Below, in pieces: positions 1 to 10,034 of a DNA stretch of 48,196 nt. The DNA comes from Legionella sp. 515359. GTDB lineage: Bacteria; Pseudomonadota; Gammaproteobacteria; Legionellales; Legionellaceae. Location: the NCBI GenBank assembly GCA_025941565.1, contig JAPCYN010000029.1, positions 1 to 48,196 of the forward strand, read 5' to 3'. A program made the translations under genes and the position numbers. The notes beneath the pieces are model-generated. The model was given only the letters and a program-made list of their open reading frames with translations. It searched no databases and had not been told where the DNA came from. How positions within the stretch are numbered: the stretch's first letter is position 1; each line of letters begins with the position of its first letter.

Positions 1-49
1 TATTACAATTTTATTACAATGCGGTTTTTTAATTTGACCATCCACTGGA

Positions 50-70
50 TGCCTCGGACAAGCCGAGGCA
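50..70. other. Hairpin upstream of the ABC importer operon
   Basis: TGCCTCGG and CCGAGGCA form a perfect 8-bp stem with a 5-nt loop. No T-run follows on the + strand, so it is not a clear terminator. It may end an upstream gene or sit in the leader of the importer operon. Confidence 0.4.
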
Positions 71-124
71 CGTAGGCTATGGAGAGCAATTGTCAACTCA
101 ACCTACTTTAGATAAGGATTTTTT

Positions 125-2293
125 TTGAATCGTATGCAACGAATCACTCTGGTTGCCTTGCTTTTTAAAAGTATCAGCTTCGCTTATGCCTGGCCTTGGG
201 TTTTAAATAATCCCTATCCTCAAGAGCAAGCAAAAGAAAATATTTATTATTCATCATTTTCCGAACAGCCTAAAACTCTGGATCCTGCACTTTCTTATTC
301 AGCGAATGAATCCCTTTTTATTGCTCAAATATACGAACCTTTGCTGCAGTATGACTATTTACAAAGGCCGTATCAATTAATCCCATTAATAGCCACCCAA
401 ATGCCCCAGTTAAGATACCTTGATGCACAAGGTAATCCACTGCTTGAAAACAGCAAGGAGCCTCCTGCTTTTAGTGTTTATACCCTAAACATTAAAAAGG
501 GGATTTATTACCAGCCTCATCCTGCCTTTGCCAAGGGTAAAGAGGGTGATTATTTGTATCATCATGTGACTCAAGAATATTTAGATGAGGAAGGTATTAA
601 TCAATTATCTGATTTTAAGCATACAGGCACACGAGAGTTGATAGTTGATGATTACATCTATCAAATAAAACGTTTGGCTAATCCTGCATTAAGCTCACCT
701 ATCTATGGATTAATGAATGACTACATTGTGGGTTTTACAGAATATGGACAGATACTTCCTAAAGGCAAACAATACATTGATTTACGTAATTACCCTTTAA
801 CTGGGCTAAAAAAACTGGATGATTATTCGTTTGAGATCACGTTAAAGGGAGAATACACGCAGTTTTTGTTTTGGCTGGGGATGAGTTTTTTTGCGCCAGT
901 TCCTTGGGAAGTCGACTTTTTTTATTCACAACCGGGCATGTTGGACAATAACATCACCTTGAGCTGGTTCCCAGTAGGTACGGGGCCGTTTATGTTGGTT
1001 AAAAACAACCCAAATCGAAGTATGGTGTTGCACAAAAACCCTAATTTTCGCGAAGATTACTATCCTAATACAGGTTCTGATGAGGATAAGAAATCAGGAT
1101 ATTTGGAGAATGCAGGCAAACGGCTACCTTTGATTGAAAAAGCAGTTTTTACTCTTGAGAAGGAATCTATTCCGCGCTGGAATAAATTCTTGCAAGGCTA
1201 TTACGATATCTCCGCGATTGGTGCAGACAGTTTTGATCAGGCAATTCATACAAATCGACATGGCAAAGCAGAGTTAACAGCCGAGATGCAAAAAAAACAG
1301 ATGTACCTCACTGAAGCATTACAGCCGACTACTTATTACATGGGTTTTAATATGCTGGATAACGTGGTAGGTGGGTCAAGTGAGCGTGCACGCAAGTTAA
1401 GAAGAGCAATCTCTATTGCAGTAAACTATGATGAAAATATCGCTATTTTTCATAATGGTCGAGGCATTGCGGCTCAAGGACCGATTCCACCTGGTATTTT
1501 TGGTTATAAGGAGGGTAAAGATGGAATTAACCCTTATGTTTATGAATGGAAAGATAATGATGCAGTGAGACGCCCAATTAGTGACGCCAAAGAACTCATG
1601 ACTGAGGCTGGATACCCTGATGGAATTGATCCGGCTACGGGAAAACACTTGATTTTGCATTATGATGTCACGACGAGTGGTGGCCCTCAGGACAAATCTT
1701 TATTTGATTGGATGCGGAAACAATTTGCCCAGATAGGTATTGATTTGAATGTACGCGCAACCTTGTATAATCGTTTTCAGGAAAAAATGCGCACCGGTAA
1801 TACGCAAATATTTAGTTGGGGTTGGGTGGCGGATTATCCAGATCCTGAAAACTTTCTGTTTCAATTGTATGGTGCCAATGGCAAGGTAAAATTTAGCGGT
1901 GAAAATGCTGCCAACTATCAAAATGCTGAATTTGATCGCCTTTTTAATTTAATGAAAAACAGAAAAAACGATATACAGAGGCAGCAACTTATTGATGACA
2001 TGATTGCCATTGTTCGACGTGATGCACCTTGGATTTGGGGGATACATCCGGAGGAATTTGTTTTATCTCAGAGCTGGGTTTCCCGCGTTAAGCCCAATAC
2101 CATGTCCTCTGCAACGTTAAAGTATATTGCCATCAATGTAACCGAACGAAACAAATCGAGGTTGTCCTGGAATCAACCTGTTTTTTGGCCATTGGGGTTC
2201 TTATTTTTGCTTATTTTAATCCTGGTTCTTCCTTTGATTATTGCCTATCACAAGAAAGAAAGAAAACCGGCAGAAAGGACTTTCATACCATGA
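125..2293 (+). CDS. Peptide/oligopeptide ABC transporter substrate-binding protein (SBP_bac_5 type)
   Basis: This is the extracytoplasmic binding component of a peptide-type ABC importer. It has an N-terminal signal-like segment (residues about 5-23). Family features follow, such as FSEQPKTLDPALSYSANES near the start, VPVGTGPFM-like residues in the middle (FPVGTGPFMLVKN), and TYYMGFNML and WGWVADYPDPENFL later on. At 722 residues it is longer than most such proteins (about 540), partly because of a hydrophobic segment near residues 690-712 followed by a basic tail. This suggests it is tethered to the membrane at its C-terminus. The TTG start has AAGGA about 6 nt upstream; an in-frame ATG lies three codons later but with poorer spacing. 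The stop overlaps the start of the first permease gene as ATGA, so translation is probably coupled. The substrate is not determined; oligopeptides are the family norm. Confidence 0.9.
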   Translation: MNRMQRITLVALLFKSISFAYAWPWVLNNPYPQEQAKENIYYSSFSEQPKTLDPALSYSANESLFIAQIYEPLLQYDYLQRPYQLIPLIATQMPQLRYLDAQGNPLLENSKEPPAFSVYTLNIKKGIYYQPHPAFAKGKEGDYLYHHVTQEYLDEEGINQLSDFKHTGTRELIVDDYIYQIKRLANPALSSPIYGLMNDYIVGFTEYGQILPKGKQYIDLRNYPLTGLKKLDDYSFEITLKGEYTQFLFWLGMSFFAPVPWEVDFFYSQPGMLDNNITLSWFPVGTGPFMLVKNNPNRSMVLHKNPNFREDYYPNTGSDEDKKSGYLENAGKRLPLIEKAVFTLEKESIPRWNKFLQGYYDISAIGADSFDQAIHTNRHGKAELTAEMQKKQMYLTEALQPTTYYMGFNMLDNVVGGSSERARKLRRAISIAVNYDENIAIFHNGRGIAAQGPIPPGIFGYKEGKDGINPYVYEWKDNDAVRRPISDAKELMTEAGYPDGIDPATGKHLILHYDVTTSGGPQDKSLFDWMRKQFAQIGIDLNVRATLYNRFQEKMRTGNTQIFSWGWVADYPDPENFLFQLYGANGKVKFSGENAANYQNAEFDRLFNLMKNRKNDIQRQQLIDDMIAIVRRDAPWIWGIHPEEFVLSQSWVSRVKPNTMSSATLKYIAINVTERNKSRLSWNQPVFWPLGFLFLLILILVLPLIIAYHKKERKPAERTFIP

Positions 2294-3267
2294 TCAAGTA
2301 TTTGCTGCGTCGAGTTACTTATTCGATTCCCATTCTTTTGGGGATTAATCTCATTACCTTTATTTTATTTTTTATGGTGAATACACCCGATGATATTGCA
2401 CGTATGCATTTAGGGCAGAAACATGTGGAACAACAAGTGATCGATGATTGGAAAGCGGCGCATGGTTATGATTTACCCTTATTTTATAACGAACAAAAAA
2501 CCGGAATACAAAAAATAAATGCAACTTTGTTTTTTCAAAAGTCAATGAAACTCTTTACTTTTGACTTTGGTGTATCTGATTCCGGACGAGATATTAGCGA
2601 AGACATTACTTACAGAATGTGGCCCAGTCTTTCAATTGCGTTGCCTGTTTTATTGTTGGATGTTATTGCCAACATTATCGTCGCGATGGCAATGGCTTTT
2701 TTTCGAGGAACCTATCTTGATTTAACCGGTGTGGTGATTTGTATTATTTTAATGTCGATTTCCAGCTTATTTTACATCATTGGTGGCCAATACCTTTTTG
2801 GTAAATTATTGCGTCTGGTACCTATTTCAGGTTATGACGGTGGCTTTGAGGCTTTGAAATTCGTTCTTTTGCCAATTACTGTGGCAGTACTCAGCGGTTT
2901 GGGGGCGGGTGGTCGTTGGTATCGTACTTTATTTTTAGAAGAGATGCATAAAGATTATGTTAAAACCGCCAGAGCCAAGGGGTTGTCCGAGCAAAGAGTG
3001 ATGTTTAAACATGTATTGAAAAATGCAATGCTTCCAATCTTAACCGGAATTGTAGTGATCATCCCTTCATTATTTATGGGAAGTTTGATCTTGGAGTCTT
3101 TCTTTGGTGTGCCAGGTTTAGGTAGCTATACGATTGATGCAATACAGCAACAAGATTTTGCTATTGTAAGGGTTATGGTGTTCTTGGGTTCGATTCTTTA
3201 TATTGTTGGTTTGGTATTAACAGATATCTCGTATACGTTAGTTGATCCCCGGGTAAGGTTATCTTAG
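2290..3267 (+). CDS. Peptide ABC transporter permease, DppB/OppB type
   Basis: This is an inner-membrane permease of the binding-protein-dependent transport family. The ATG chosen overlaps the upstream stop codon (ATGA) and gives 325 residues, the usual size for DppB/OppB. The protein begins MIKYLLRRVTYSIPILLGIN, the classic first transmembrane helix of this subfamily. The cytoplasmic EAA loop is visible late in the protein (KDYVKTARAKGLSEQRVMFK, then HVLKNAMLPILTG), followed by FFGVPGLGSYTIDAI, also typical. It should pair with the next permease to form the channel. An in-frame upstream start would add 35 residues that lie inside the previous gene and do not resemble the family. Confidence 0.92.
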   Translation: MIKYLLRRVTYSIPILLGINLITFILFFMVNTPDDIARMHLGQKHVEQQVIDDWKAAHGYDLPLFYNEQKTGIQKINATLFFQKSMKLFTFDFGVSDSGRDISEDITYRMWPSLSIALPVLLLDVIANIIVAMAMAFFRGTYLDLTGVVICIILMSISSLFYIIGGQYLFGKLLRLVPISGYDGGFEALKFVLLPITVAVLSGLGAGGRWYRTLFLEEMHKDYVKTARAKGLSEQRVMFKHVLKNAMLPILTGIVVIIPSLFMGSLILESFFGVPGLGSYTIDAIQQQDFAIVRVMVFLGSILYIVGLVLTDISYTLVDPRVRLS

Positions 3268-3365
3268 AAAAAAACGTAGTTTGGGTGAGCCCGGAATTAG
3301 AATAGTGAATTCCCTGGTACTGCTGTGCTACACCCAGGTTACATTGAAGGAATAATAAGAATAAA

Positions 3366-4712
3366 ATGACTATTGAATTTCTATGGACTGATAAATGCTT
3401 CCTCACCTTATTAGCCCTAAGTGTGCTGGTTATTTTACTGAGCTTGCGCAAGCAACCTGTTAGACAATCTTTTTCCATCATTTTGCATCGCCCAATTGCG
3501 GTAAGTGCAGGTATCATCCTGTTGTTTTTTATGACTATTGGTGTTCTGGATTCGATTCATATTACTTCGGGAAAAAATGAACCGGAAACGGCAACTACAT
3601 TATTGGATAAGATTCTGGCTCCTATAGATGAGATTTCAGAAAAAACCTACTCGTCGCCATTAGCTTTAAGGCAGTTTATCAGTGAAACTACCTTAGTGAA
3701 TGGCGTTGTCAAACAAACTTATCCATTATTGGTTTATCCTGGACAGTGGGTAAAAACAGAGGCAGAAAAAAACAAAATCATAAAGGATACAATAAGGTAT
3801 GCATTAAAATGCGGTATATCAGCGATTTTCTTTATAGGAATAGCGTTGATATTTATCCGTTTTAGCAGACAGTTAAGGCCTTTTTTTGCTTTAAGCGCTA
3901 CGAGCTTAAGCATCCTGTTTACTGTAGGTGTGCTTACATTTTTTGTTGTGCTTGGATATGAGCTCTCAAGAACATTTCATGTATTAGGCACGGGCCAAAT
4001 TGGCCAAGACATTTTTTATTTTACCATTAAAAGTATACGTACTGGTTTGGTCATTGGTCTTTTAACTACTTTATTTATGCTGCCTTTGGCGTTATTTTTA
4101 GGGATCGTGGCAGGGTATTTTGGTGGTTTGGCTGATGATTTGATTCAGTATGCCTATACCACTTTAAGTTCTATACCTGGAGTTTTATTAATCACTGCTT
4201 CAGTTTTGTCTTTGCAAGTTTATATAGCCAATCACCCCGAGCAGTTTCCGACGCTAGCCCAAAGTGCGGATGCACGTTTATTGGCGCTTTGTTTCATCCT
4301 TGGAGTAACCAGCTGGACCAGTTTATGTCGGCTGTTGCGGGCTGAGACTCTGAAGTTACGTGAAGTGGATTATGTTCAGGCGGCACGTGCTCTAGGATCG
4401 AATTGGTTCACGATTATTCGCAAACACTTATTGCCTAATGTGATGCATATCGTGGTGATCACGCTGGTTTTAGATTTTAGTTTTCTTGTTATGGCCGAGG
4501 CATTACTTTCTTATGTAGGGGTAGGGGTTTCACCCATGACCATTAGCTGGGGAAATATGATTAATAGTGCACGTTTTGAGTTGGCACGTAATCCTGTTAT
4601 TTGGTGGCCTATGCTGGCGGCATTTGTTTTTATGTTTTTGTTGGTTTTAGCAATTAACTTATTTGCAGATGCTGTCAGGGATGCTTTTGACCCACATCAA
4701 TCACACGTTTGA
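3366..4712 (+). CDS. Peptide ABC transporter permease, DppC/OppC type, with a large insert
   Basis: This is the second permease subunit of the importer. The C-terminal half has DppC/OppC features: LGTGQIGQDIFYFTIKSIRT, the EAA loop VDYVQAARALGSNWFTIIRK followed by HLLPNVMHIVVI, and GVGVSPMTISWGNMI near the end. At 448 residues it is about 150 longer than typical OppC. The extra sequence is a periplasmic segment and additional membrane helices in the first 200 residues. GAAGGA lies upstream of the ATG. No ATP-binding subunit gene follows; dnaE comes next, so the complex must borrow an ATPase encoded elsewhere. Confidence 0.88.
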   Translation: MTIEFLWTDKCFLTLLALSVLVILLSLRKQPVRQSFSIILHRPIAVSAGIILLFFMTIGVLDSIHITSGKNEPETATTLLDKILAPIDEISEKTYSSPLALRQFISETTLVNGVVKQTYPLLVYPGQWVKTEAEKNKIIKDTIRYALKCGISAIFFIGIALIFIRFSRQLRPFFALSATSLSILFTVGVLTFFVVLGYELSRTFHVLGTGQIGQDIFYFTIKSIRTGLVIGLLTTLFMLPLALFLGIVAGYFGGLADDLIQYAYTTLSSIPGVLLITASVLSLQVYIANHPEQFPTLAQSADARLLALCFILGVTSWTSLCRLLRAETLKLREVDYVQAARALGSNWFTIIRKHLLPNVMHIVVITLVLDFSFLVMAEALLSYVGVGVSPMTISWGNMINSARFELARNPVIWWPMLAAFVFMFLLVLAINLFADAVRDAFDPHQSHV

Positions 4713-4823
4713 TTTAGGGGCAAATGTTACTTGGGTTGCCTGGTTTATCGTGATGATGCTGGTATGCAAAACTCTGGATTTAGGTTAAAGTTCATCAACG
4801 AAGCTTAATGAGTTAATTTCCTT

Positions 4824-7800
4824 ATGCAACAACGTTTTGTTCATTTACGCGTTCACACTGAATTTTCTTTGGTTGATGGTTTGGTTCGGGTTAAGCCTTT
4901 AATGAAGGTTTTGCCGTCCCGAGGAATGTGTGCTGTTGCAGTGACTGATTATTGCAATTTGTTTGCTGCAGTAAAGTATTATAAAAGTGCCGTTGATGCG
5001 GGAATCAAACCTATTATTGGTAGTGATTTACCTTGCCATGATCCGGAACAGCCCGATCGCGTCTCTTCTATGCTTCTCTTATGCCTTAATTCGGAAGGGT
5101 ATAAAAATTTAACCTGTCTTGTTTCTAAGGCTTATCAGGAAGGACAGTATCAAGGGCAACCAAGAGTACAAAATCAATGGATTCAAGAGTATTCAGCAGG
5201 GCTTATCGCTTTATCAGGTGGAAAATTCGGTGATATCGGACAGGCTTTATTAGCTAATGATGATGCTTTAGCTAAAAGTCGAGCGTTACATTGGCAAACC
5301 CTTTTCCCTAATCGTTTTTATTTGGAAATTCAACGCACGGGCCGACCCGACGAAACCCTCTATAATGAAAAACTGATTGCTTTAGCTGATGAGCTGAATT
5401 TACCCTTAGTAGCAACTAATGATGTGCGTTTTATAGATAAAGAAGACTTCGAGGCCCATGAAGCGCGTGTTTGCATTCATGAAGGGTATACATTGGCTGA
5501 TCCTCGAAGAGCGCAAAAATACAGTGCGCAACAATATTTACGGTCTGCAGATGAGATGATTGCTTTGTTTTCTGATTTGCCATCCGCAATAGAAAATACC
5601 GTTGAAATCACTAAACGATGCACCGTAAAACTGAATTTAGGCAACAATTATCTGCCTAATTTCCCAATACCGGAAGGATCTACTGTTGAGGAATATTTAT
5701 CTCATTTATCACAAGTGGGTTTGGAAGAGCGGTTACTGCAAATATTTAAAAACAAATCACCTGAAGCACTGCAGGCATCTCGAGAAGCATACGATGAACG
5801 CCTACAGATTGAACTCAATGTTATTAATAACATGGGTTTTGCCGGCTACTTTTTGATTGTGGCTGACTTCATCCAATGGGCAAAAAAAAATGGAGTGCCA
5901 GTTGGGCCAGGGCGTGGTTCGGGTGCCGGATCGCTGGTTGCTTATGCCTTAAAAATTACCGATTTGGATCCTTTGGAGTATGAATTACTTTTTGAGCGTT
6001 TTTTGAATCCAGAACGGGTATCCATGCCTGACTTTGATATCGATTTTTGTATGGAAGGTCGTGATCGGGTCATTGATTATGTAGCAGAGAAATACGGCAG
6101 ACAAAGTGTTTCACAAATTATTACCTTTGGTACTATGGCTGCAAAAGCAGTGGTAAGGGATGTGGGGCGTGTGTTAGGCCACCCTTATGGATTTGTCGAT
6201 AAATTAGCCAAATTAATTCCATTTGAGATAGGCATCACATTAAACAAAGCCTTAGAACAAGAAGAAGAACTTAAGCGTCGTTATACCGAGGAAGAAGAAG
6301 TCAAAGAACTGATTGATTTAGCCTTAAAACTCGAAGGAATTACGCGTAATGCGGGAAAACATGCTGGAGGGGTAGTGATTGCTCCTTCCCAGCTTACAGA
6401 TTTCACCGCAATTTATTGTGAAGAGGGCTCTACACAAATTGTGAGCCAATTTGATAAAGATGATGTTGAGGCGGCGGGTTTAGTCAAATTTGACTTTTTG
6501 GGGTTGCGTACCCTGACGATTATCGATTGGGCATTGGCTACAGTCAACAAGAAACGAGCTATTGAAGGATTGCCTCCAGTTGATATCAGTCAAATACCAA
6601 CAGATGATGTACCCACTTTTGACTTATTAAAGGCATGTAAAACAACCGCGGTATTTCAGCTGGAATCCCGGGGGATGAAGGAATTAATTAATCGCTTGCA
6701 ACCGGATTGTTTTGAAGACATTATCGCGTTAGTGGCTTTATTCAGGCCAGGTCCTTTGCAGTCGGGAATGGTGGATGATTTTATTGATCGTAAGCATGGG
6801 CGTGCAGCAGTTGATTATCCTCATCCTGATTTGGAGCCTATTTTAAAACCAACATATGGCGTTATCTTGTATCAAGAACAAGTGATGCAAATTGCGCAGG
6901 TACTGGCAAATTATACTTTAGGTGCTGCTGATTTATTGCGTCGCGCTATGGGAAAGAAAAAGCCCGAAGAAATGGCAGAACAACGAGAAATTTTTACCCT
7001 GGGAGCTACTGCCAGAGGTGTTGATGAAAAAGTTGCAACCCATATCTTTGACTTAATGGAAAAGTTTGCAGGCTATGGCTTTAATAAATCGCATTCAGCA
7101 GCTTATGCATTGGTAGCCTACCAAACTGCTTGGCTTAAGGCACATTATCCGGCGGCATTTATGGCAGCAGTAATGTCTTCAGATATGGATAATACAGATA
7201 AAGTAGTCACTTTTATTGATGAATGTGCTCATATGAAATTAAAGGTATTGCCACCATCAATCAATTACTCGATGTATCCTTTTACTGTCATTGATGATAC
7301 CACTATTATTTATGGCCTTGGCGCCATAAAAGGTGTGGGGGAATCTGCTATTGATTGCATTACTGGGGAACGCGCTTCAGGAGGAAAATACACGGACTTA
7401 TTTAGTTTTTGCCAACGCCTTGATCTGCGTAAGGTAAACCGACGTGTATTAGAAGCGGCTATTAAAAGTGGTGCGTTTGATGACTGGAAGGTGGAGCGCG
7501 CTATATTGACCGCTTCGTTGGAAAAAGCGTTAAAAGTGGCAGAAAAAGAGCACCAAAATCAATCCAGTGGTCAATTTGATTTGTTTTCGTTATTGGAAGA
7601 TGAGACCAATGAGCAACAGTATGTTCAATGCAAACCTTGGTCTGAGGCACATCGTCTGGAAGGTGAGCGAGAGGTATTAGGGTTTTATCTTACGGGACAT
7701 CCTGCAGATCAATATCGACGTGAGTTTAGTGATTTTATTGTTTCAATCAGTCAATTAAACCCATCCATGCAAAAAAAAGCCATTATTTGTGCACAAATAG

Positions 7801-8270
7801 TGGGAATTCGCAAGATTGTGACGAAACGCGGTAAAAAACTCGTGATTCTTGGGATGGATGATTCTACGGCGCGTCTTGATGTTGTTGTGTTTGGCGAACT
7901 TTTTGAGACTTCTGCTTCAGGTGTGGCTACTGGAGATATGTTAGTGATTGAAGGTGAAGTGGCGCATGATGATTATAATGGCGGTGTAAAAATGACCGCA
8001 AGTAATCTCTATGATGTACCAACAGCCCGAACTCGTTTTGCGCGCTGTTTGGAATTACGGTTGCATGCGGAAAATCAGGGAATTTTAGCCTCCATTCAGG
8101 CATTGTTAAAAGCTCATGTCGGACGTTGTGCGGTACAATTTTCTTACAGCAATGGGTATGCCAGGGCGCAGTTGAGTTTGTCGCCTCAATGGCAAGTAAT
8201 CCCAAGTGATGAGTTACTTGGGCTTCTGACTAATCTTTTGGGTGATGAGCACGTGGTGATGCGCTATTAA
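4824..8270 (+). CDS. dnaE: DNA polymerase III alpha subunit
   Basis: This is the catalytic subunit of the replicative DNA polymerase, and its 1148 residues are full length for a proteobacterial DnaE. The N-terminal PHP domain starts FVHLRVHTEFSLVDGL. The polymerase active site is clear: MPDFDIDFCM carries Asp403 and Asp405, and VKFDFLGLRTL carries the third Asp (about residue 557). GPGRGSGAGSLVAYALKI and the fingers region (YGVILYQEQVMQIA, RRAMGKKKPEEM, FNKSHSAAYALVAYQTAWLK) are also present. The OB-fold region lies around residues 990-1070. The gene is convergent with phhB and the two overlap by 4 bp at their stops. It probably has its own promoter in the 110-bp gap after the importer genes. 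Confidence 0.99.
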   Translation: MQQRFVHLRVHTEFSLVDGLVRVKPLMKVLPSRGMCAVAVTDYCNLFAAVKYYKSAVDAGIKPIIGSDLPCHDPEQPDRVSSMLLLCLNSEGYKNLTCLVSKAYQEGQYQGQPRVQNQWIQEYSAGLIALSGGKFGDIGQALLANDDALAKSRALHWQTLFPNRFYLEIQRTGRPDETLYNEKLIALADELNLPLVATNDVRFIDKEDFEAHEARVCIHEGYTLADPRRAQKYSAQQYLRSADEMIALFSDLPSAIENTVEITKRCTVKLNLGNNYLPNFPIPEGSTVEEYLSHLSQVGLEERLLQIFKNKSPEALQASREAYDERLQIELNVINNMGFAGYFLIVADFIQWAKKNGVPVGPGRGSGAGSLVAYALKITDLDPLEYELLFERFLNPERVSMPDFDIDFCMEGRDRVIDYVAEKYGRQSVSQIITFGTMAAKAVVRDVGRVLGHPYGFVDKLAKLIPFEIGITLNKALEQEEELKRRYTEEEEVKELIDLALKLEGITRNAGKHAGGVVIAPSQLTDFTAIYCEEGSTQIVSQFDKDDVEAAGLVKFDFLGLRTLTIIDWALATVNKKRAIEGLPPVDISQIPTDDVPTFDLLKACKTTAVFQLESRGMKELINRLQPDCFEDIIALVALFRPGPLQSGMVDDFIDRKHGRAAVDYPHPDLEPILKPTYGVILYQEQVMQIAQVLANYTLGAADLLRRAMGKKKPEEMAEQREIFTLGATARGVDEKVATHIFDLMEKFAGYGFNKSHSAAYALVAYQTAWLKAHYPAAFMAAVMSSDMDNTDKVVTFIDECAHMKLKVLPPSINYSMYPFTVIDDTTIIYGLGAIKGVGESAIDCITGERASGGKYTDLFSFCQRLDLRKVNRRVLEAAIKSGAFDDWKVERAILTASLEKALKVAEKEHQNQSSGQFDLFSLLEDETNEQQYVQCKPWSEAHRLEGEREVLGFYLTGHPADQYRREFSDFIVSISQLNPSMQKKAIICAQIVGIRKIVTKRGKKLVILGMDDSTARLDVVVFGELFETSASGVATGDMLVIEGEVAHDDYNGGVKMTASNLYDVPTARTRFARCLELRLHAENQGILASIQALLKAHVGRCAVQFSYSNGYARAQLSLSPQWQVIPSDELLGLLTNLLGDEHVVMRY

Positions 8271-8608
8271 CCGACGAGCAACTTATCCATTTTTGCTGCA
8301 CAAATAAAATCATTATGACTCAAGCCGTTGAGTGCATGGGTCATAAAACTCACGCGACAATAATTATATCCTATCTCTAAATCCGGATGATGATTTTCGG
8401 TATTCGCTATCCATGCCAGTGCATTGACAAAAGCCATTGTTTCATAAAAATTATTAAAGGATAAGCTGCGCTTAATGATGCGGCTATCTGCACTGACTTC
8501 CCAATTTTTATTTAATTGGGGCATTAAATTTTTAATTTGTTCTGCATTTAATGCAGCTCCTATGCCTTCACATGATTCACAATGTTTGCTGCTTAAATCA
8601 CTGGTCAT
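8267..8608 (-). CDS. phhB: Pterin-4a-carbinolamine dehydratase
   Basis: This enzyme recycles the tetrahydropterin cofactor used by phenylalanine hydroxylase by dehydrating 4a-hydroxytetrahydropterin. The family signature ENHHPDLEIGYNYCRV followed by SFMTHALNGLSHND is complete, including the active-site histidines, and the 113-residue length is standard. The ATG is preceded by AAGGAAAT at good spacing. It is convergent with dnaE and lies in the same orientation as hisC. The phenylalanine hydroxylase partner gene is not in this window. Confidence 0.95.
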   Translation of the reverse strand: MTSDLSSKHCESCEGIGAALNAEQIKNLMPQLNKNWEVSADSRIIKRSLSFNNFYETMAFVNALAWIANTENHHPDLEIGYNYCRVSFMTHALNGLSHNDFICAAKMDKLLVG

Positions 8609-8751
8609 TTTATTTCCTTACTTGTAGGGGGGGATACTTCTACTGTCTTGGCCCAAATGGTGCCCTTTTATGTACTCCAATACTCGCATCCTTCATATAT
8701 GCTGTGTATCGGTGCTAAAATCACACCATTTTGGCTCAATCCAGCGAATTG

Positions 8752-9870
8752 TCAACAGCTCAGGTAATTACTCAATGCATTAAGAAAACGACTGTTCTGC
8801 TCCTTGGTGCCTATAGTTACTCGCAGGTAATTGTTCATTTTATAGGGATGTAGGGGGCGCACTATGATACCTCTATCTAACAGATAGTTATAGAGCAAGG
8901 CCCCATCTTCCTTACTGTCAAAGGTAAGAAAATTGCATGCAGAAGGTAAGTAATCGAGATTTAATTGATTTAATCCCTCTTTCATTTGCAGCATTCCTTC
9001 TGTATTGGTTCGCAAGCTTAATTGCATAAACTGCTCATCATCCAGAGCTGCATGGGCGGTAGTTAAAGCGACTTGATTCACAGTAAACGGCAGCTGGATG
9101 CGACGCATGAGCTCAATGATTGAGGGATGAGCTATTGCATAACCTAAACGTACCCCCGCTAATCCATAGATTTTTGAAAAAGTTCGGGTGATTAATAGGT
9201 TGGGATGTTGGGCGAGCCACTCGATGCTGTTGCAATTTAATTGGGACGCTGCATATTCATAATAAGCTTCATCAACGACCAACAAAGTAGTTTCAGGGAT
9301 ATTTTCCAAAAGTCGCTTTATTTCTTTTTGGTTGATAAGGATACCGGTAGGATTATTGGGGTTCGCGAGAAAAATGATGGCTGTTTTTGAATTACATGCC
9401 TGAATTAATTTATCCACGTTGACGTGCCAGTCTGGATTAATCGCAATGGAGTGAACGGGGATATTCAAGGTGTTTGCCTGAATCGCATAGGTGCTAAATG
9501 CATAGTCGTGTGTGATGATGTGTTTGTCATGATGCAGTGCGAAACAGTTGAGCAGAATCGTATATATATAATCTGAGCCATTACTCACAAAGAGCTGGTC
9601 CGTATTGATTTCGAGTTTATTGGCCAGTTTAGGAATTAGGGGATGATTGATTGGTGAGGGATATGTTGCCAGCAAGTGAGGCGACATTTTGTGTAATGCG
9701 CTCAATGCTAAGGGGCTACAGCCTAAAGGATTTTCATTACTGGCCATTTTAATAATGTCGTGGTCGCTAATTCCTTTTTCACGCGCTAATTCTTCTATCG
9801 ATTTGCCTGGCTTATAAGGAACTAAAGATTGTATGCCTGGATGGGGTAATTGTTGAAAGTTGACTGCCAT
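8752..9870 (-). CDS. hisC: Histidinol-phosphate aminotransferase
   Basis: This is a PLP-dependent class I/II aminotransferase that converts imidazole acetol-phosphate and glutamate to histidinol-phosphate and 2-oxoglutarate. Cofactor-binding motifs are all visible: the SNGSD phosphate-cup region (about residues 97-100), NPNNPTG (171-177), VVDEAYYEY around Asp200, and TRTFSKIYGLAGVRLGYA with the Schiff-base Lys233. An N-terminal SNENPLG motif (about 44-50) is typical of HisC. It stands outside a his operon. Isolated copies often also serve aromatic amino acid synthesis, so the substrate could be broader than histidinol-phosphate. Confidence 0.93.
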   Translation of the reverse strand: MAVNFQQLPHPGIQSLVPYKPGKSIEELAREKGISDHDIIKMASNENPLGCSPLALSALHKMSPHLLATYPSPINHPLIPKLANKLEINTDQLFVSNGSDYIYTILLNCFALHHDKHIITHDYAFSTYAIQANTLNIPVHSIAINPDWHVNVDKLIQACNSKTAIIFLANPNNPTGILINQKEIKRLLENIPETTLLVVDEAYYEYAASQLNCNSIEWLAQHPNLLITRTFSKIYGLAGVRLGYAIAHPSIIELMRRIQLPFTVNQVALTTAHAALDDEQFMQLSLRTNTEGMLQMKEGLNQLNLDYLPSACNFLTFDSKEDGALLYNYLLDRGIIVRPLHPYKMNNYLRVTIGTKEQNSRFLNALSNYLSC

Positions 9871-9995
9871 AAATTTTCCCTAATTAGATTTTTCATCATA
9901 TTATCCAAGGTTTAGCTTTCTGTCACGAGCTCGTTAAGTTAAAAATTATTCTGCGTAGAAATGCATAATAAAAGCAAGTGCTTTTTGATTTGGCA

Positions 9996-10019
9996 TCGGG
10001 TGTTCGAAGAAACACCCGA
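9996..10019 (-). terminator. Hairpin downstream of the U-box gene
   Basis: TCGGGTGTT and AACACCCGA form a perfect 9-bp stem with a 6-nt loop, 16 bp past the stop of the leftward U-box gene. The T-tract after it is weak, so it may act as a transcript 3' end rather than a strong intrinsic terminator. Confidence 0.5.
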
Positions 10020-10034
10020 CATTGGGACTATTTT

